A stretch of 64,000 nucleotides of DNA. It comes from Cherax quadricarinatus. Its lineage: Eukaryota; Arthropoda; Malacostraca; Decapoda; Parastacidae. Below are positions 36,468 through 46,269 of this stretch, in pieces (the first letter of the stretch is position 1; every line of letters starts with the position of its first letter). The stretch is from NCBI RefSeq assembly GCF_038502225.1, contig NC_091298.1:33720714-33784713 (forward strand). Direction: 5' to 3'. Below the pieces are notes generated by a model. It saw only the letters and a list, made by a program, of their open reading frames with translations. It ran no database searches and was not told the origin of the DNA. The position numbers and the translations under genes are program-made.

Positions 36468-36500
<33 letters not shown>

Positions 36501-36518
36501 CATATATATATATACATA
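36434..36518. repeat. (TA)n/(TACA)n tail
   Basis: TA-rich tail of the old RTE copy. It touches the 8-bp tail repeats of the next LINE, so two 3' ends face each other. Confidence 0.9.
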
Positions 36519-38354
36519 TAAGAACATAAGAACATAAGAACGAAGGAACACTGCAGAAGGCCTACTGGCCCATGCGAGGCAGGTCCAAGTCCCTACCGGC
36601 TTAAGCCAATGCACCCAACCTAGTCAGGTCAGGTCACATTGACTTAAGGGAGGAACACGGCAACCGACCTGTTAGCACAAGCTATCAGGTCTAACTCACA
36701 CCCACCCACATCTACTCATGTATTTATCCAACCTATTTTTAAAGCTACACAACGTTCTGGCCTCTATAACGGTACTTGGGAGTTTGTTCCACTCATCCAC
36801 AACTCTATTACCAAACCAGTACTTTCCTATATCCCTCCTGAATCTGAATTTTTCCAACTTAAAACCATTGCTGCGAGTCCTGTCTAGGCTAGATATTTTC
36901 AGCACACTATTTACATCCCCTTTATTTATTCCTGTCTTCCACTTATAAACCTCAATCATATCCCCCCTAATTCTACGTCTTTCTAGAGAGTGCAGTTTCA
37001 GGGCCCTTAGTCTATCCTCATAGGGAAGGTTTCTGATACATGGGATCATCTTTGTCATCCTCCTTTGTACATTTTCCAGAGAATTTATATCCATTCTGTA
37101 ATACGGTGACCAAAACTGTGCAGCATAATCTAAATGAGGCCTAACCAAGGATGTATAGAGTTGAAGAACAACCTGAGGACTCCTATTATTTATGCTTCTT
37201 GATATGAAGCCAAGGATTCTATTAGCTTTATTGCGAACACTTATGCACTGTTGTCTTGGTTTCAGATTACTGCTAACCAGAACTCCTAAATCTTTTTCGC
37301 AATCCGTAATATTAAGATCTACATTATTTAGTTTATATGTGGCATGGTTATTGTCCTGTCCAACATTTAGAACTTTGCATTTGTCTATATTAAACTGCAT
37401 CTGCCACTTCTCCGACCACTGCGTCAGTCTATTCAAATCTTCCTGGAGTGCTCGAATGTCCTCGTCATAATGAATTCGACGGCCTATTTTGGTGTCATCG
37501 GCAAACTTGCCGATGTCGCTCTTTATGCCCTCAGCTATGTCGTTTATGTAGATTGTGAACAGCAGGGGGCCCAACACTGACCCCTGTGGAACACCGCTCG
37601 TGACGCTTCCCCACTCTGATTTCTCCCCATTTATGCAAACTCTCTGCTGCCTATTTGTCAACCATGCCTCTATCCAGGAAAAAATTTCACCTCCTATTCC
37701 ATGTGCTTTAATTTTTCTCAATAGTCTCTGATGTGGGACCCTGTCAAAAGCCTTACTGAAGTCCATATACACAATATCATATTCATTACCATGATCTACC
37801 TCCTCAAATACCTTAGTGAAAAAAGTTAATAAATTCGTAAGGCAGGAACGCCCCTTTGTAAAACCATGCTGAGATTCGTTGATTAATTTATGCTTTTCAA
37901 GGTGGCTACGAACTGCCTCGGCAATTATTGATTCCATAAATTTTCCCACTATGGAGGTTAGGCTTATTGGTCTATAGTTCGAAGCTAAGGACCTGTCACC
38001 TGTTTTGAAAATAGGTATCACATTTGCCATTTTCCACTTATCTGGCACCATGCCAGTTTGTAGTGATATGTTGAAAAGATTAGCCAAAGGTGTGCTAAGC
38101 TCCTCTTTACATTCCTTTAGAACCCTTGCATACAGTTCATCAGGGCCTGGGGATTTGTTAGGTTTTAATTTATCTATTTGCCTAAGGACCATGTCACTTG
38201 TGACCCTAATAGTGCACAGTTTATTATCGTCCTGTTCTACATAATTTATCATTACTGGAATATCGCTGGTATCCTCCTGTGTAAAAACTGAGAGGAAGTA
38301 TGTGTTAAAAATTCTACACATTTCCTTATCACTGTCAGTGAGCTGACCCGAGGA

Positions 38355-38356
<2 letters not shown>
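36519..38356 (-). mobile_element. 5'-truncated CR1 LINE with 8-bp tail repeats
   Basis: At its 3' end the minus strand has at least two ATGTTCTT repeats, the short tandem tail typical of CR1 elements. The 3' UTR is 36541-36695. The body is cut off at 38356 inside the region before the RT, at a (TA)n tract. It is a different lineage from the GTGAGTA-tailed family. Confidence 0.85.
36696..38321 (-). CDS. CR1-type reverse transcriptase, N-terminally truncated
   Basis: A 541-codon frame without stops. RT motifs: KSPGPDELYARVLK (about 55-68), NYRPISLTSI, MDFSKAFDRVPH (motif A), SGVPQGSVLGPLLF (motif B) and KFADDTKI (motif C, FADD). The C-terminus ends in the FRRDIGKYWFGNRVVDEWNK type stretch found in CR1 and relatives. 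The APE endonuclease is missing because the element is 5' truncated; the ATG at 38321 is only the first Met in the remaining frame. The uninterrupted frame points to a fairly recent insertion. It is not autonomous. Confidence 0.88.
   Translation of the reverse strand: MCRIFNTYFLSVFTQEDTSDIPVMINYVEQDDNKLCTIRVTSDMVLRQIDKLKPNKSPGPDELYARVLKECKEELSTPLANLFNISLQTGMVPDKWKMANVIPIFKTGDRSLASNYRPISLTSIVGKFMESIIAEAVRSHLEKHKLINESQHGFTKGRSCLTNLLTFFTKVFEEVDHGNEYDIVYMDFSKAFDRVPHQRLLRKIKAHGIGGEIFSWIEAWLTNRQQRVCINGEKSEWGSVTSGVPQGSVLGPLLFTIYINDIAEGIKSDIGKFADDTKIGRRIHYDEDIRALQEDLNRLTQWSEKWQMQFNIDKCKVLNVGQDNNHATYKLNNVDLNITDCEKDLGVLVSSNLKPRQQCISVRNKANRILGFISRSINNRSPQVVLQLYTSLVRPHLDYAAQFWSPYYRMDINSLENVQRRMTKMIPCIRNLPYEDRLRALKLHSLERRRIRGDMIEVYKWKTGINKGDVNSVLKISSLDRTRSNGFKLEKFRFRRDIGKYWFGNRVVDEWNKLPSTVIEARTLCSFKNRLDKYMSRCGWV

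Positions 38357-38446
<90 letters not shown>
38357..38446. repeat. (TA)n microsatellite
   Basis: TA tract between the truncated CR1 and the foldback at 38460. Confidence 0.95.
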
Positions 38447-38448
<2 letters not shown>

Positions 38449-38459
38449 TAGATATATGC

Positions 38460-38624
38460 AAAAAAGCGCTATCGTGACTTCTCACATTATCAAGGAACTA
38501 TATGGTTCCTTGATAATGTGAGAAGTCACGAAAGCTCTTGGAATTTCTCTATTCTCTCACAGTGGTTGTTTTGCATATTTTAATATCATCTGTTTAGTGT
38601 GATCTTATTGTCATATAAATATCG
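38460..38624. repeat. Foldback with hammerhead-like arm and conserved 3' segment
   Basis: AGCGCTATCGTGACTTCTCA at 38464 onward pairs with TGAGAAGTCACGAAAGCTCT ending at 38537. The following block (GGAATTTCTCTATTCT..GGTTGTTTTGCATAT) is repeated at 55465-55505. A single-arm copy is at 52600-52660. Confidence 0.6.
38506..38543 (+). ncRNA. Hammerhead-like motif, second type
   Basis: TTCC, TTGATAAT, GTGA-GAAG-TCAC, GAAAGCTCTT, GGAA. Stem I TTCC/GGAA and stem II pair fully. The core starts U instead of the canonical C. Stem III here is AGCTCT, whereas related copies have the self-complementary AGCGCT. Confidence 0.4.
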
Positions 38625-39323
38625 ATATAGGCCTTACGCAAGGATGTGTGATGCCACCGTGGTTCGATATATTTATGGATGGGGTTGTAAGAGAAGTGAA
38701 TGCGAGGATCTTGGCAAGAGGTGTAGAGTTAAAAGATAAAGAATCACACACAAAGTTGAGTTGTCACAGCTGCTCTTTGCTGATGACACGGTGCTTTTGG
38801 GAGATTCTGAAAAGAAGTTGCAAAGGTTTATGGATGAATTTGGAGAGGTATGTAAAAGAAGAAAATTAAAAGTGAATATAGGGAAGAGTAAGGTTATGAG
38901 GATAAAAAGATTAGGTGACGAAAATTGGATATCAGATTGGAGAGAAAGAGTATGGAGGAGGTGAATGTATTCAGATATTTTGGAGTGGACGTGTCTGCAG
39001 ATGGGTCTATGAAGGATGAGGTGAATCATAGAATTGATAAGGGAAAAAGGGTGAGTGGTGCACTTAGGAGTCTGTGGAGACAAAGAACTTCGTCCGTGGA
39101 AGCAAAAAGGGGAATGTATGAGAGTATAGTTGTACCAACCCTCTTGTATGGGTGTGAAGCATGAGTGATGAATGTTGCAGCGAGGAGAAGGCTGGAGGCA
39201 GTGGAGATGTCATGTATAAGTGCAATATGTGGTGTGAATATAATGCAGAGAATTTGTTGTTCGGAAATTAGGAGAAGGTGTGGGATAACTAAAACTATTA
39301 TCTAGAGGGCTGAGGAGGGGTTG
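38625..39323 (+). pseudogene. Internal RTE-like LINE fragment
   Basis: It covers RT motif B (QGCVMPPWF) through FADDTVLLGD to the C-terminal region, in pieces at 38648-38869, 38761-38964 and 38925-39164. The last recognisable part, near 39320, joins a SINE. Both ends are missing. Divergence is intermediate between the young and the old copy. Confidence 0.82.
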
Positions 39324-39465
39324 TTCACATGGAACGGGAGGAGATGGAACCCATGGCAAGTAGTCCTAAAACTCAGAGGCCAGTGTGTTAACCACTTGGC
39401 CGAGTACATAGCGTACTGGCCAGTGAATTCAATCCTCACCCGTTCCGTGAGTTGGTTAATATTTA
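39324..39465 (-). repeat. tRNA-derived SINE, minus strand
   Basis: The minus strand has TCGGCCAAGTGGTTAACAC as a good A-box region and GGGTTCCATCTCC as B box, about 45 bases apart. GTGAGGATTGAATTC precedes it. tRNA-like spacing supports the call. Confidence 0.6.
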
Positions 39466-39694
39466 TTTCTACCTCTACGTATATAAGATTTCGGGTAAAT
39501 GGGTTTCATTAATTAGTTGTTAAATATTTTGCACTTTTTTACAAAGGCATAAATTAAATGTATATCCCGTACAATTTTCCAATTGTATATTCTGCATCAC
39601 TAGAAAGCTGATATAAATGTTTTTATTAAAATGTCGAAATGGAATATTTACTGTGATGTAATTACTAACTAATCGCAAGAAGCGTATCATAAAA
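39466..39694. other. AT-rich spacer, nothing recognised
   Basis: No repeat or gene seen. Confidence 0.4.
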
Positions 39695-39774
39695 GTGTGT
39701 TTGTGTGTGTGTGTTTGTATGTATGTGCATGTGTGTGTGTGTGTGTGTGTGTGCGTGTGTGTGTGTGAGAGTGC

Positions 39775-39806
<32 letters not shown>

Positions 39807-39882
39807 ATGTCTGCATGTGTGTGTGTTTGTGTGTTCGTTTGTGTGTGTGTGTGTGTGAGTTTGCATGTGTGTGTGTGTATTC
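39695..39882. repeat. Imperfect (GT)n tract
   Basis: Long GT-rich tract with T and A interruptions, ending at the 3' tail of a CR1-like fragment. Confidence 0.95.
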
Positions 39883-40226
39883 ACCTAGTACTCACCTAGT
39901 TGAGGTTGCAGGGGTCGAGTCCAAGCTCCTGGCCCCGCCTCTTCAATGGTCGCTACTAGGTCACTCTCTTTGAAACGTGAGCTTTATCATACCTCTGCTT
40001 AAAGCTATGTATGGATCCTGCCTCCACTACATCGCTTCCCAAACTATTCCACTTCCTGACTACTCTGTTGCTGAAGAAATACTTCCTAGCATCCATGTGA
40101 TTCATCTGCGTCTTCAACTTCCAACTGTGTCCCCTTGTTGCTGTGTCCCATCTCTGGAACATCCTGTCTTTGTCCAACTTGTCAATTCCTCTCAGTATTT
40201 TCTATGTCGTTATCATGTACTCACGT
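39883..40226 (-). pseudogene. 3' fragment of CR1-like LINE (copy D)
   Basis: Two tail units (CACCTAGTACTCACCTAGT) and the last 75 or so codons (KYFFSNRVVRKWNSLGSD, SIHSFKQRYDKAH). It is cut at 40226, exactly where the tail of the complete element begins. Confidence 0.88.
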
Positions 40227-43200
40227 AGTTGTACTCACCTAGTTGAGGTTGCAGGGGTCGAGTCCAAGCTCCTGGCCCCGCCTCTTCACTGGTCGCTACT
40301 AGGTCACTCTCCCTGAACCATGAGCTTTATCGTACCTCTGCTTAAAGCTATGTATGGATCCTGCCTCAACAACATTGCTTCCCAAACTATTCCACTTCCT
40401 GACTACTCTGTGGCTGAAGAAATACTTCCTAACATCCCTTTGATTCATCTGTGTCTTCAGCTTCCAGCTGTGTCCCCGTGTTGCTGTGTCCAGTCTCTGG
40501 AACATACTGTCTTTGTCCACCTTGTCAATTCCTCTCAGTATTTTGTAAGTCGTCATCATGTCCCCACTATCTCTCCTGTCCTCCAGTGTCGTCAGGTTGA
40601 TTTCCCTTAACCTCTCCTCATAGGACATACCTCTTAACTCTGGGACTAGTCTTGTTGCAAACCTTTGCTCTTTCTCTAGTTTGTTTACATGCTTGGCTAG
40701 GTGTGGGTTCCAAACTGGTGCCGCATACTCCAATATGGGCCTAACGTACACGGTGTACAGGGTCCTGAACGAGTCCTTATTAATATGTCGGAATGCTGTT
40801 CTGAGGTTTGCCAGGCGTCCATATGCTGCAGCAGTTATTTGGTTGATGTGCGCTTCAGGAGATGTGCCTGGTGTTATACTCACCCTAAGATCTTTTTCCT
40901 TGAGTGATGTTTGTAGTCTCTGGCCCCCTAGACTGTACTCCGTCTGCGGTCTTCTTTGCCCTTCCCCAATCTTCATGACTTTGAACTTGGTGGGATTGAA
41001 CTCCAGGAGCCAGTTGCTGGACCAGGTCTGCAGCCTGTCCAGATCCCTTTGTATTTCTGCCTGGTCTTCGATCGAATGAATTCTTCTCATCAACTTCACG
41101 TCATCTGCAAACAGGGACACCTCGGAGTTTATTCCTTCAGTCATGTTGTTCACAAATACCAGAAACAGCACTGGTCCTAGGACTGATCCCTGTGGGACCC
41201 CGCTGGTCACAGGTGCCCACTCTGACACCTCGCCACGTGCCATTACTCGCTGCTGTCTTCCTGACAAGTATTCCCTGATCCATTGCAGTGCCTTCCCTGT
41301 TATCCCTGCTTGGTCCTCCAGTTTTTGCACTAATCTCTTGTGTGGTACTGTGTCAAACGCCTTCTTGCAGTCCAAGAAAATGCAATCCACCCACACTTCT
41401 CTCTCTTGTCTTACTGCTGTCACCATGTCATAGAACTCCAGTAGGTTTGTGACACAGGATTTCCCATCTCTGAAACCATGTTGGCTGCTGGTGATGAGAT
41501 CATTCCATTCTAGATGTTCCACCATTCTTCTCCTGACAATCTTTTCCATGATTTTGCATGCTATACATGTCAGTGACACTGGTCTATAGTTTAGTGCTCC
41601 ATGTCTGTCTCCTTTTTTAAAGATTGGGACCACATTTGCTGTCTTCCAAGCCTCAGGCAATCTCCCTGTTTCGATAGATGTATTGAATATTGTTGTTAGG
41701 GGTACACATAGCGCCTCTGCTCCCTCTCTCAGGACCCTTGGAGAGATGTTATCTGGCCTCATTGCCTTTGAGGTATCTAGCTCGCTCCGAAGCCTCTTCA
41801 CTTCTTCCTCGGTTGTGTGCACTGTGTCCAGCACATGGTGGTGTACCCCACCTCTCCGTCTTTCTGGAGCCCCTTCTGTCTCTGTGAACACTTCTTTGAA
41901 TCTCTTGTTGAGTTCCTCACATACTTCACTGTCATTTCTTGTTGTCTCTCCTCCTTCCTTCCTTAGCCTGATTACCTGGTCCTTGACGGTTGTTTTCTTC
42001 CTGATGTGGCTGTATAACAGCTTCGGGTCAGATTTGGCTTTTGCTGCTATGTCGTTTTCATATTGACGTTGGGCCTCCCTTCTTATCTGTGCATATTCGT
42101 TTCTGGCTCTACGACTGCTCTCCTTATTCTCCTGGGTCCTTTGCCTTCTATATTTCTTCCATTCCCTAGCACACTTGGTTTTTGCCTCCTTGCATCTTTG
42201 GGTGAACCATGGGCTCATCCTGGCTTTTTCATTATTCCTGTTACCCTTGGGTACAAACCTTTCCTCATCCTCCTTGCACATTGTTGCTACATATTCCATC
42301 ATCTCATTAACTGGCTTCCCTGCCAGTTCTCTGTCCCACTGAACCTCATTCAGGAAGTTCCTCATTCCTGTGTAGTCCCCTTTCCTGTAGTTTGGTTTCA
42401 TTTGTCCTGGCCTTCCTGCTTCCCCCTCCACTTGTAGCTCTACTGTGTATTCGAAGCTCAAAACCACATGATCGCTGGCCCCAAGGGGTCTTTCATATGT
42501 GATGTCCTCAATATCTGCACTACTCAAGGTGAATACTAAGTCCAGTCTTGCTGGTTCATCCTCTCCTCTCTCTCTTGTAGTGTCCCTTACGTGTTGGTAC
42601 ATGAAGTTTTCCAGTACCACCTCCATCATCTTAGCCCTCCATGTATCTTGGCCCCCATATGGCTCCAAGTTCTCCCATTCGATCTCCTTGTGGTTAAAGT
42701 CGCCCATGATCAGGAGCTTTGCCCTGCATGCATGAGCTCTTCTGACCACTGCAGCCAGTGTGTCAACCATCGCTCTATTGCTCTCGTCATACTCTTGCCT
42801 TGGCCTCCTGCTGTTCTGTGGTGGGTTATACATCACTGCAATTATCACCTTGGGACCTCCAGAGTGAAGCGTTCCCGCTATGCAATCACTTTCTTCTCCG
42901 CTGTCTCCTCTCTCCAGCTCATCAAAATTCCATTGGTGTTTGATCAGGAATGCCACTCCTCCATCCCCCCTGTTCCTTCTGTCTTTCCTCAGGATCTGGT
43001 ATCCCGTTGGAAAGATGGCATCTGTTATCATACCTGTAAGCTTGGTTTCTGTGATCGCTATGATGTCTGGTGATGCCTCTTTGACTCTTTCGTGCCATTC
43101 CTCCCACTTGTTTGTTATTCCGTCAGCGTTTGTGTACCATACCTTCAGTTTCCTTTCCAACACTGTGGTTTGGGGGGCCTGTGGGGGTGGGAGACCTGGT

Positions 43201-44246
43201 AGCATACTGTGGGATTCTATGGTTGGGGGTTGGGTGGAAGCTGTGTGTATGGATTGTATTGTGTGTTCTGATGGTGTGATAGGTTGTGGGGTTCTGAGGA
43301 TAGTTGTGTGTGCGCTTGCCCTTGCTACTCTGTTCTGCTCTGACTGACCTCTGCTGGTTCCATCCTTGTCTCCTTTCCTAGCTCCTTTCGCTTTTTTGTC
43401 CTCTCCCTCAGCTGCTGTCTCTGTTTGTGTTCTGTCTCTGTCTAGGAACACCTTCTTGTACTCTTCCGAGCTTTTCAATCGTGGTTTATCTTGGAGGATC
43501 CTGTTCCGCACTGTTTCTGTCCTGAGAATCAGCTTGATCGGTCGGTTTCTCCCCTTCAAGTACCCCCCTATTCTCTGAAAATTTCCAATCTCGTCCATGT
43601 CTTCTCCCCCTATTTCTGTGATGATTTTCTCAATCTCCTTTCTTTCTTCCTGCTGTCTTTCAATGTGTGTCCTTTCCTCTCTCTCCCGAAGCCCATGGAT
43701 AAACACTGATTTTGCCCTTTTCTCCTCCCATTGCCTCTCCCTCTGTGACTCTGGTTCCTCTCTGTATGTGGTCATTTTCTCCCTTGATTTTTCCAGTGGC
43801 TCTTGGTAGCATGGTTGTGCTTCAGCATTCGACCTATCTCCCTCTCCATCTGCACCCATCTGCTCTTCCCTTCCACTCCCTGGCCCTTCTTTGCAGGCTG
43901 ATATGACATTAGCATAATTCATATCTCCTTCCTTCCTGTTCAGCCTCTCAGCTTTGTATGGTGCGTCTCCTCTGGTCACTACCCCTGAGACTTGCTTCAG
44001 CCTGTTTACCTCAAATTCTAGGACCTTTACCCTGGCTACTGCAGTTTCGACTTGTGCCTCCCAACTCTTCGTCTCCTTCTCCAACCTCTTTTCCCATTTC
44101 ACAGAGAGCTCTTTCTCCATTTTTTCAGAAAGCTCTCCTAATTTTCTCTCCCATTCTTGCTCTATTCTTTTCCACTGCTCCTCCATCCATTCCTCCCTAC
44201 CAGTACCATTGTCATCTGATGCCTGATTCCTGCGAGTCCCAACCAT
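40227..44246 (-). mobile_element. Apparently intact CR1-superclade LINE (copy E)
   Basis: Minus strand, from the ATG side at 44246 through one uninterrupted frame to a short 3' UTR (40227-40298) with GACCTAGTAGCGACCAG and a tail of AACTAGGTGAGTAC-type units. It is the reference copy for fragments at 7005-15175, 39883-40226 and 58608-60750. The leader probably lies in the polypurine region after 44246. The exact clade (CR1, Rex1 or relative) needs a tree. Confidence 0.88.
40299..44246 (-). CDS. Fused ORF1-like/APE endonuclease/reverse transcriptase polyprotein
   Basis: One frame of 1315 codons. Residues about 17-90 form a charged coiled coil. Residues about 178-275 (SVFIHGL, NFQRIGG, RPIKLILRTETVRNRIL) resemble the RRM-like part of LINE ORF1 proteins. 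The APE endonuclease runs about 366-600 with TETKL (Glu 400), GDFNHK (515) and SDH (591). The RT runs about 800-1100 with NYRPVSLT (886), FLDCKKAFD (957), GVPQGSVLGP (1016) and FADD (1046). The C-terminal domain ends FFSHRVVRKWNSLGS. Related LINEs usually keep ORF1 and ORF2 separate, so the fusion is unusual. Motif A reads LDCKKAFD; all core residues are present. The ATG at 44246 follows a 20-base A run on this strand. It may be a functional copy. Confidence 0.88.
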   Translation of the reverse strand: MVGTRRNQASDDNGTGREEWMEEQWKRIEQEWERKLGELSEKMEKELSVKWEKRLEKETKSWEAQVETAVARVKVLEFEVNRLKQVSGVVTRGDAPYKAERLNRKEGDMNYANVISACKEGPGSGREEQMGADGEGDRSNAEAQPCYQEPLEKSREKMTTYREEPESQRERQWEEKRAKSVFIHGLREREERTHIERQQEERKEIEKIITEIGGEDMDEIGNFQRIGGYLKGRNRPIKLILRTETVRNRILQDKPRLKSSEEYKKVFLDRDRTQTETAAEGEDKKAKGARKGDKDGTSRGQSEQNRVARASAHTTILRTPQPITPSEHTIQSIHTASTQPPTIESHSMLPGLPPPQAPQTTVLERKLKVWYTNADGITNKWEEWHERVKEASPDIIAITETKLTGMITDAIFPTGYQILRKDRRNRGDGGVAFLIKHQWNFDELERGDSGEESDCIAGTLHSGGPKVIIAVMYNPPQNSRRPRQEYDESNRAMVDTLAAVVRRAHACRAKLLIMGDFNHKEIEWENLEPYGGQDTWRAKMMEVVLENFMYQHVRDTTRERGEDEPARLDLVFTLSSADIEDITYERPLGASDHVVLSFEYTVELQVEGEAGRPGQMKPNYRKGDYTGMRNFLNEVQWDRELAGKPVNEMMEYVATMCKEDEERFVPKGNRNNEKARMSPWFTQRCKEAKTKCAREWKKYRRQRTQENKESSRRARNEYAQIRREAQRQYENDIAAKAKSDPKLLYSHIRKKTTVKDQVIRLRKEGGETTRNDSEVCEELNKRFKEVFTETEGAPERRRGGVHHHVLDTVHTTEEEVKRLRSELDTSKAMRPDNISPRVLREGAEALCVPLTTIFNTSIETGRLPEAWKTANVVPIFKKGDRHGALNYRPVSLTCIACKIMEKIVRRRMVEHLEWNDLITSSQHGFRDGKSCVTNLLEFYDMVTAVRQEREVWVDCIFLDCKKAFDTVPHKRLVQKLEDQAGITGKALQWIREYLSGRQQRVMARGEVSEWAPVTSGVPQGSVLGPVLFLVFVNNMTEGINSEVSLFADDVKLMRRIHSIEDQAEIQRDLDRLQTWSSNWLLEFNPTKFKVMKIGEGQRRPQTEYSLGGQRLQTSLKEKDLRVSITPGTSPEAHINQITAAAYGRLANLRTAFRHINKDSFRTLYTVYVRPILEYAAPVWNPHLAKHVNKLEKEQRFATRLVPELRGMSYEERLREINLTTLEDRRDSGDMMTTYKILRGIDKVDKDSMFQRLDTATRGHSWKLKTQMNQRDVRKYFFSHRVVRKWNSLGSNVVEAGSIHSFKQRYDKAHGSGRVT

Positions 44247-44544
44247 TTTTTTTTTTTTTTTTTTTTAGTGAAAGAGAGAGAAAAAGAAAAAGGGGAGAGA
44301 GTGAGAGAGAGGGAGAAATAGAAGGGGAGGGTAGAAGGAGAGAGGGGAAAAGAAGGGAAAAGGGGGGAGAAAGTGAGAGAGAGGGAAAAGGTAAGACAGA
44401 TGGGGGAGTGACAAGGGAAGAGAGAGAGAAAAAAAAAGAAGAAGAGAGAGAGAGTAAGAGAGGAAGAGAGGAAGGGAGAGGGAGAGAGAAAGGGAGAGAG
44501 AGAGGAAGAGAGAGGAAGAGAGAAAGGGGGGAGAGAGAGAGAGA

Positions 44545-44604
<60 letters not shown>

Positions 44605-44645
44605 GAGAGAGGAGGAGAGGAGAGGGAGAGAGATGGTGGGGGGGG
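44247..44645. repeat. Poly(T) and long (GA)n polypurine tract
   Basis: A T homopolymer (44247-44266 or so) and about 370 bases of nearly pure purine on the plus strand lie directly upstream of the start codon of the minus-strand LINE. It could be its leader or promoter. Such mirror-like purine tracts can form triplex DNA; that role is inference. Confidence 0.85.
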
Positions 44646-45509
44646 AGGAAGGGTTAGAGGGTCACTTCACAGGAAGGTGAGAAATCCTGTATATGTGTGT
44701 GTGTGTGTGTGTGTGCTAGAGCTATTCAAGTGCCTAACAGCAGAGCCTGTTCTCACCTAATGTGTGTGCATATGTTTATGTAAACAGTCCTTATTTCCCA
44801 CATATGTACTACATATGTATTGCATATGTACCCGATCTCTTGGTTCCCACTGTACTGTCTTATGCGTTTAAAATTACGTTCAAAAATAAATACACTAGGC
44901 TTCGCCTGTATGCCGCTACCTCTAAATTCTATTAAATGCCAGTAAATGCTGCTTATTCTAATTCTGATAGCTCGAGGAGAGTGAACCCCAATTCCAGCTA
45001 GAGACAGGTACTATTGACCCCATGCAACTCAAACTAGGTGAATATTGCTTGCGGCTGGCAGTGGAGTAACGTTGCGGGTCTGTCCTGTCCCAGAAGTTGA
45101 AGATGTTTGATGCTTCTCGGTAATTTTTCCACTAACTTCCTGTATGCACTATATTCTCTAGCTCTTCTAATTTTTTCACTCACTCGCTGTATTTACTGAC
45201 ACATCTATACATATCTCTTATCTCCCTGGTCTTGAGTCGCACTTATTCTTCAAAATACCCCACTGCGTTATTATGGCAACACTATTTAGGCCTGACACAA
45301 CCGTTCACCCTTCCAACGGCCCCACTAAACAGTTAAGTCACTTTTTCCTTTGTTTTCTTTTCTGTGATCACTTATATTTCCTTTTTTTCGGGGCTTAAGT
45401 GATTATATGCACTCTCATGCATGCACACGCCTATATCCCACACTCTATTCCTTATGGCACAGTCAGAAATTATCACCAAAACACGAGCTCAAACCGCGTG
45501 ACTCCTCCA
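44646..45509. other. Spacer with short (GT)n, otherwise nothing recognised
   Basis: A small GT tract lies at 44694-44714. The rest holds no recognisable gene or repeat; it may include leader sequence of the LINE. Confidence 0.35.
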
Positions 45510-45575
45510 CGAGTGTGTGTTTGTGTGTGTTTGTGTGTGTTTGTGTGTGTTTGCGTGTGTTTGCGTGTGTTTGCA

Positions 45576-45614
<39 letters not shown>
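45510..45614. repeat. (GT)n tract
   Basis: GTGTGTTT units turning into pure GT. Confidence 0.95.
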
Positions 45615-45619
<5 letters not shown>

Positions 45620-45780
45620 CAGATGGCTTTACTGTTTCTCTGAGGGATTTTAATTGACAGTAAAAAAAAAAACAATCATTCCTAACAGTGTTAGAATTAA
45701 TGACGCTCTAAGTCAAGGACACGTGTTGTCTAATACTCAGCTGTCTTCAAAACCCAAAGGAGATATAATAATTTAGTTAA

Positions 45781-45930
45781 GAGGAGCTTACGACGACGTT
45801 TCGGTCCGACTTGGACGATTTACTAAGTGTGACTTCGTAAATATTCCAAGTCAGACCGAAACGTCGTCGTAAGCTCCTCTCTTCTATGTGCGAGTTATTT
45901 GTGTATCGTTCTAGTCACGGTATTGTACCT
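45781..45930. repeat. Hairpin repeat with ACGACGTTTCGG arms
   Basis: GAGGAGCTTACGACGACG..GGTCCGACTTGG pairs with CCAAGTCAGACC..CGTCGTCGTAAGCTCCTC across about 32 bases. The sequence after the right arm (TATTTGTGTATCG, CACGGTATTGTACC) matches 25740-25850 inverted. It contains GAAACGTC but no CUGANGA core. Confidence 0.7.
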
Positions 45931-46269
45931 TTTTTGTTATTATAATTTAGTTAAATCTGTAAGGAAAATGCATTTCTTTAAATGTAAAGAAGAGTTACGA
46001 AATAACTTAATGATATTTTTACCGCAATGAATTGTATTTAGAAAACTCCTGAAGCTATGATATTAAGTCATAAAAAAGGTACTTTAGACAGATACAAAAA
46101 ACTGAGAAAATACTGTGCCGTTCCATGCCAGTCTTCACAATGGGTCAACAAAGTTCACAACGACAGCAGTGGTCAACGTAGCTACAGTAGTGGTGGTTGT
46201 GGTAGTAATAACAGAGGTGCACCTCCACCAGCACTATAATATTAAGATGTAAAATTACTCACCAGCAAC
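45931..46269. other. Nothing recognised
   Basis: AT-rich sequence with a 60-codon open frame of no recognisable type. Confidence 0.35.

Noticed and set aside
43958..44680. 240-codon plus-strand frame with an RE-rich tail
   Set aside because: It is antisense to the LINE protein and then a GA tract; composition explains its length.
45781..45882. Hammerhead ribozyme in the ACGACGTTTCGG hairpin
   Set aside because: GAAACGTC is there but no CUGANGA-type core was found at the right distance, so it was left as a hairpin repeat.
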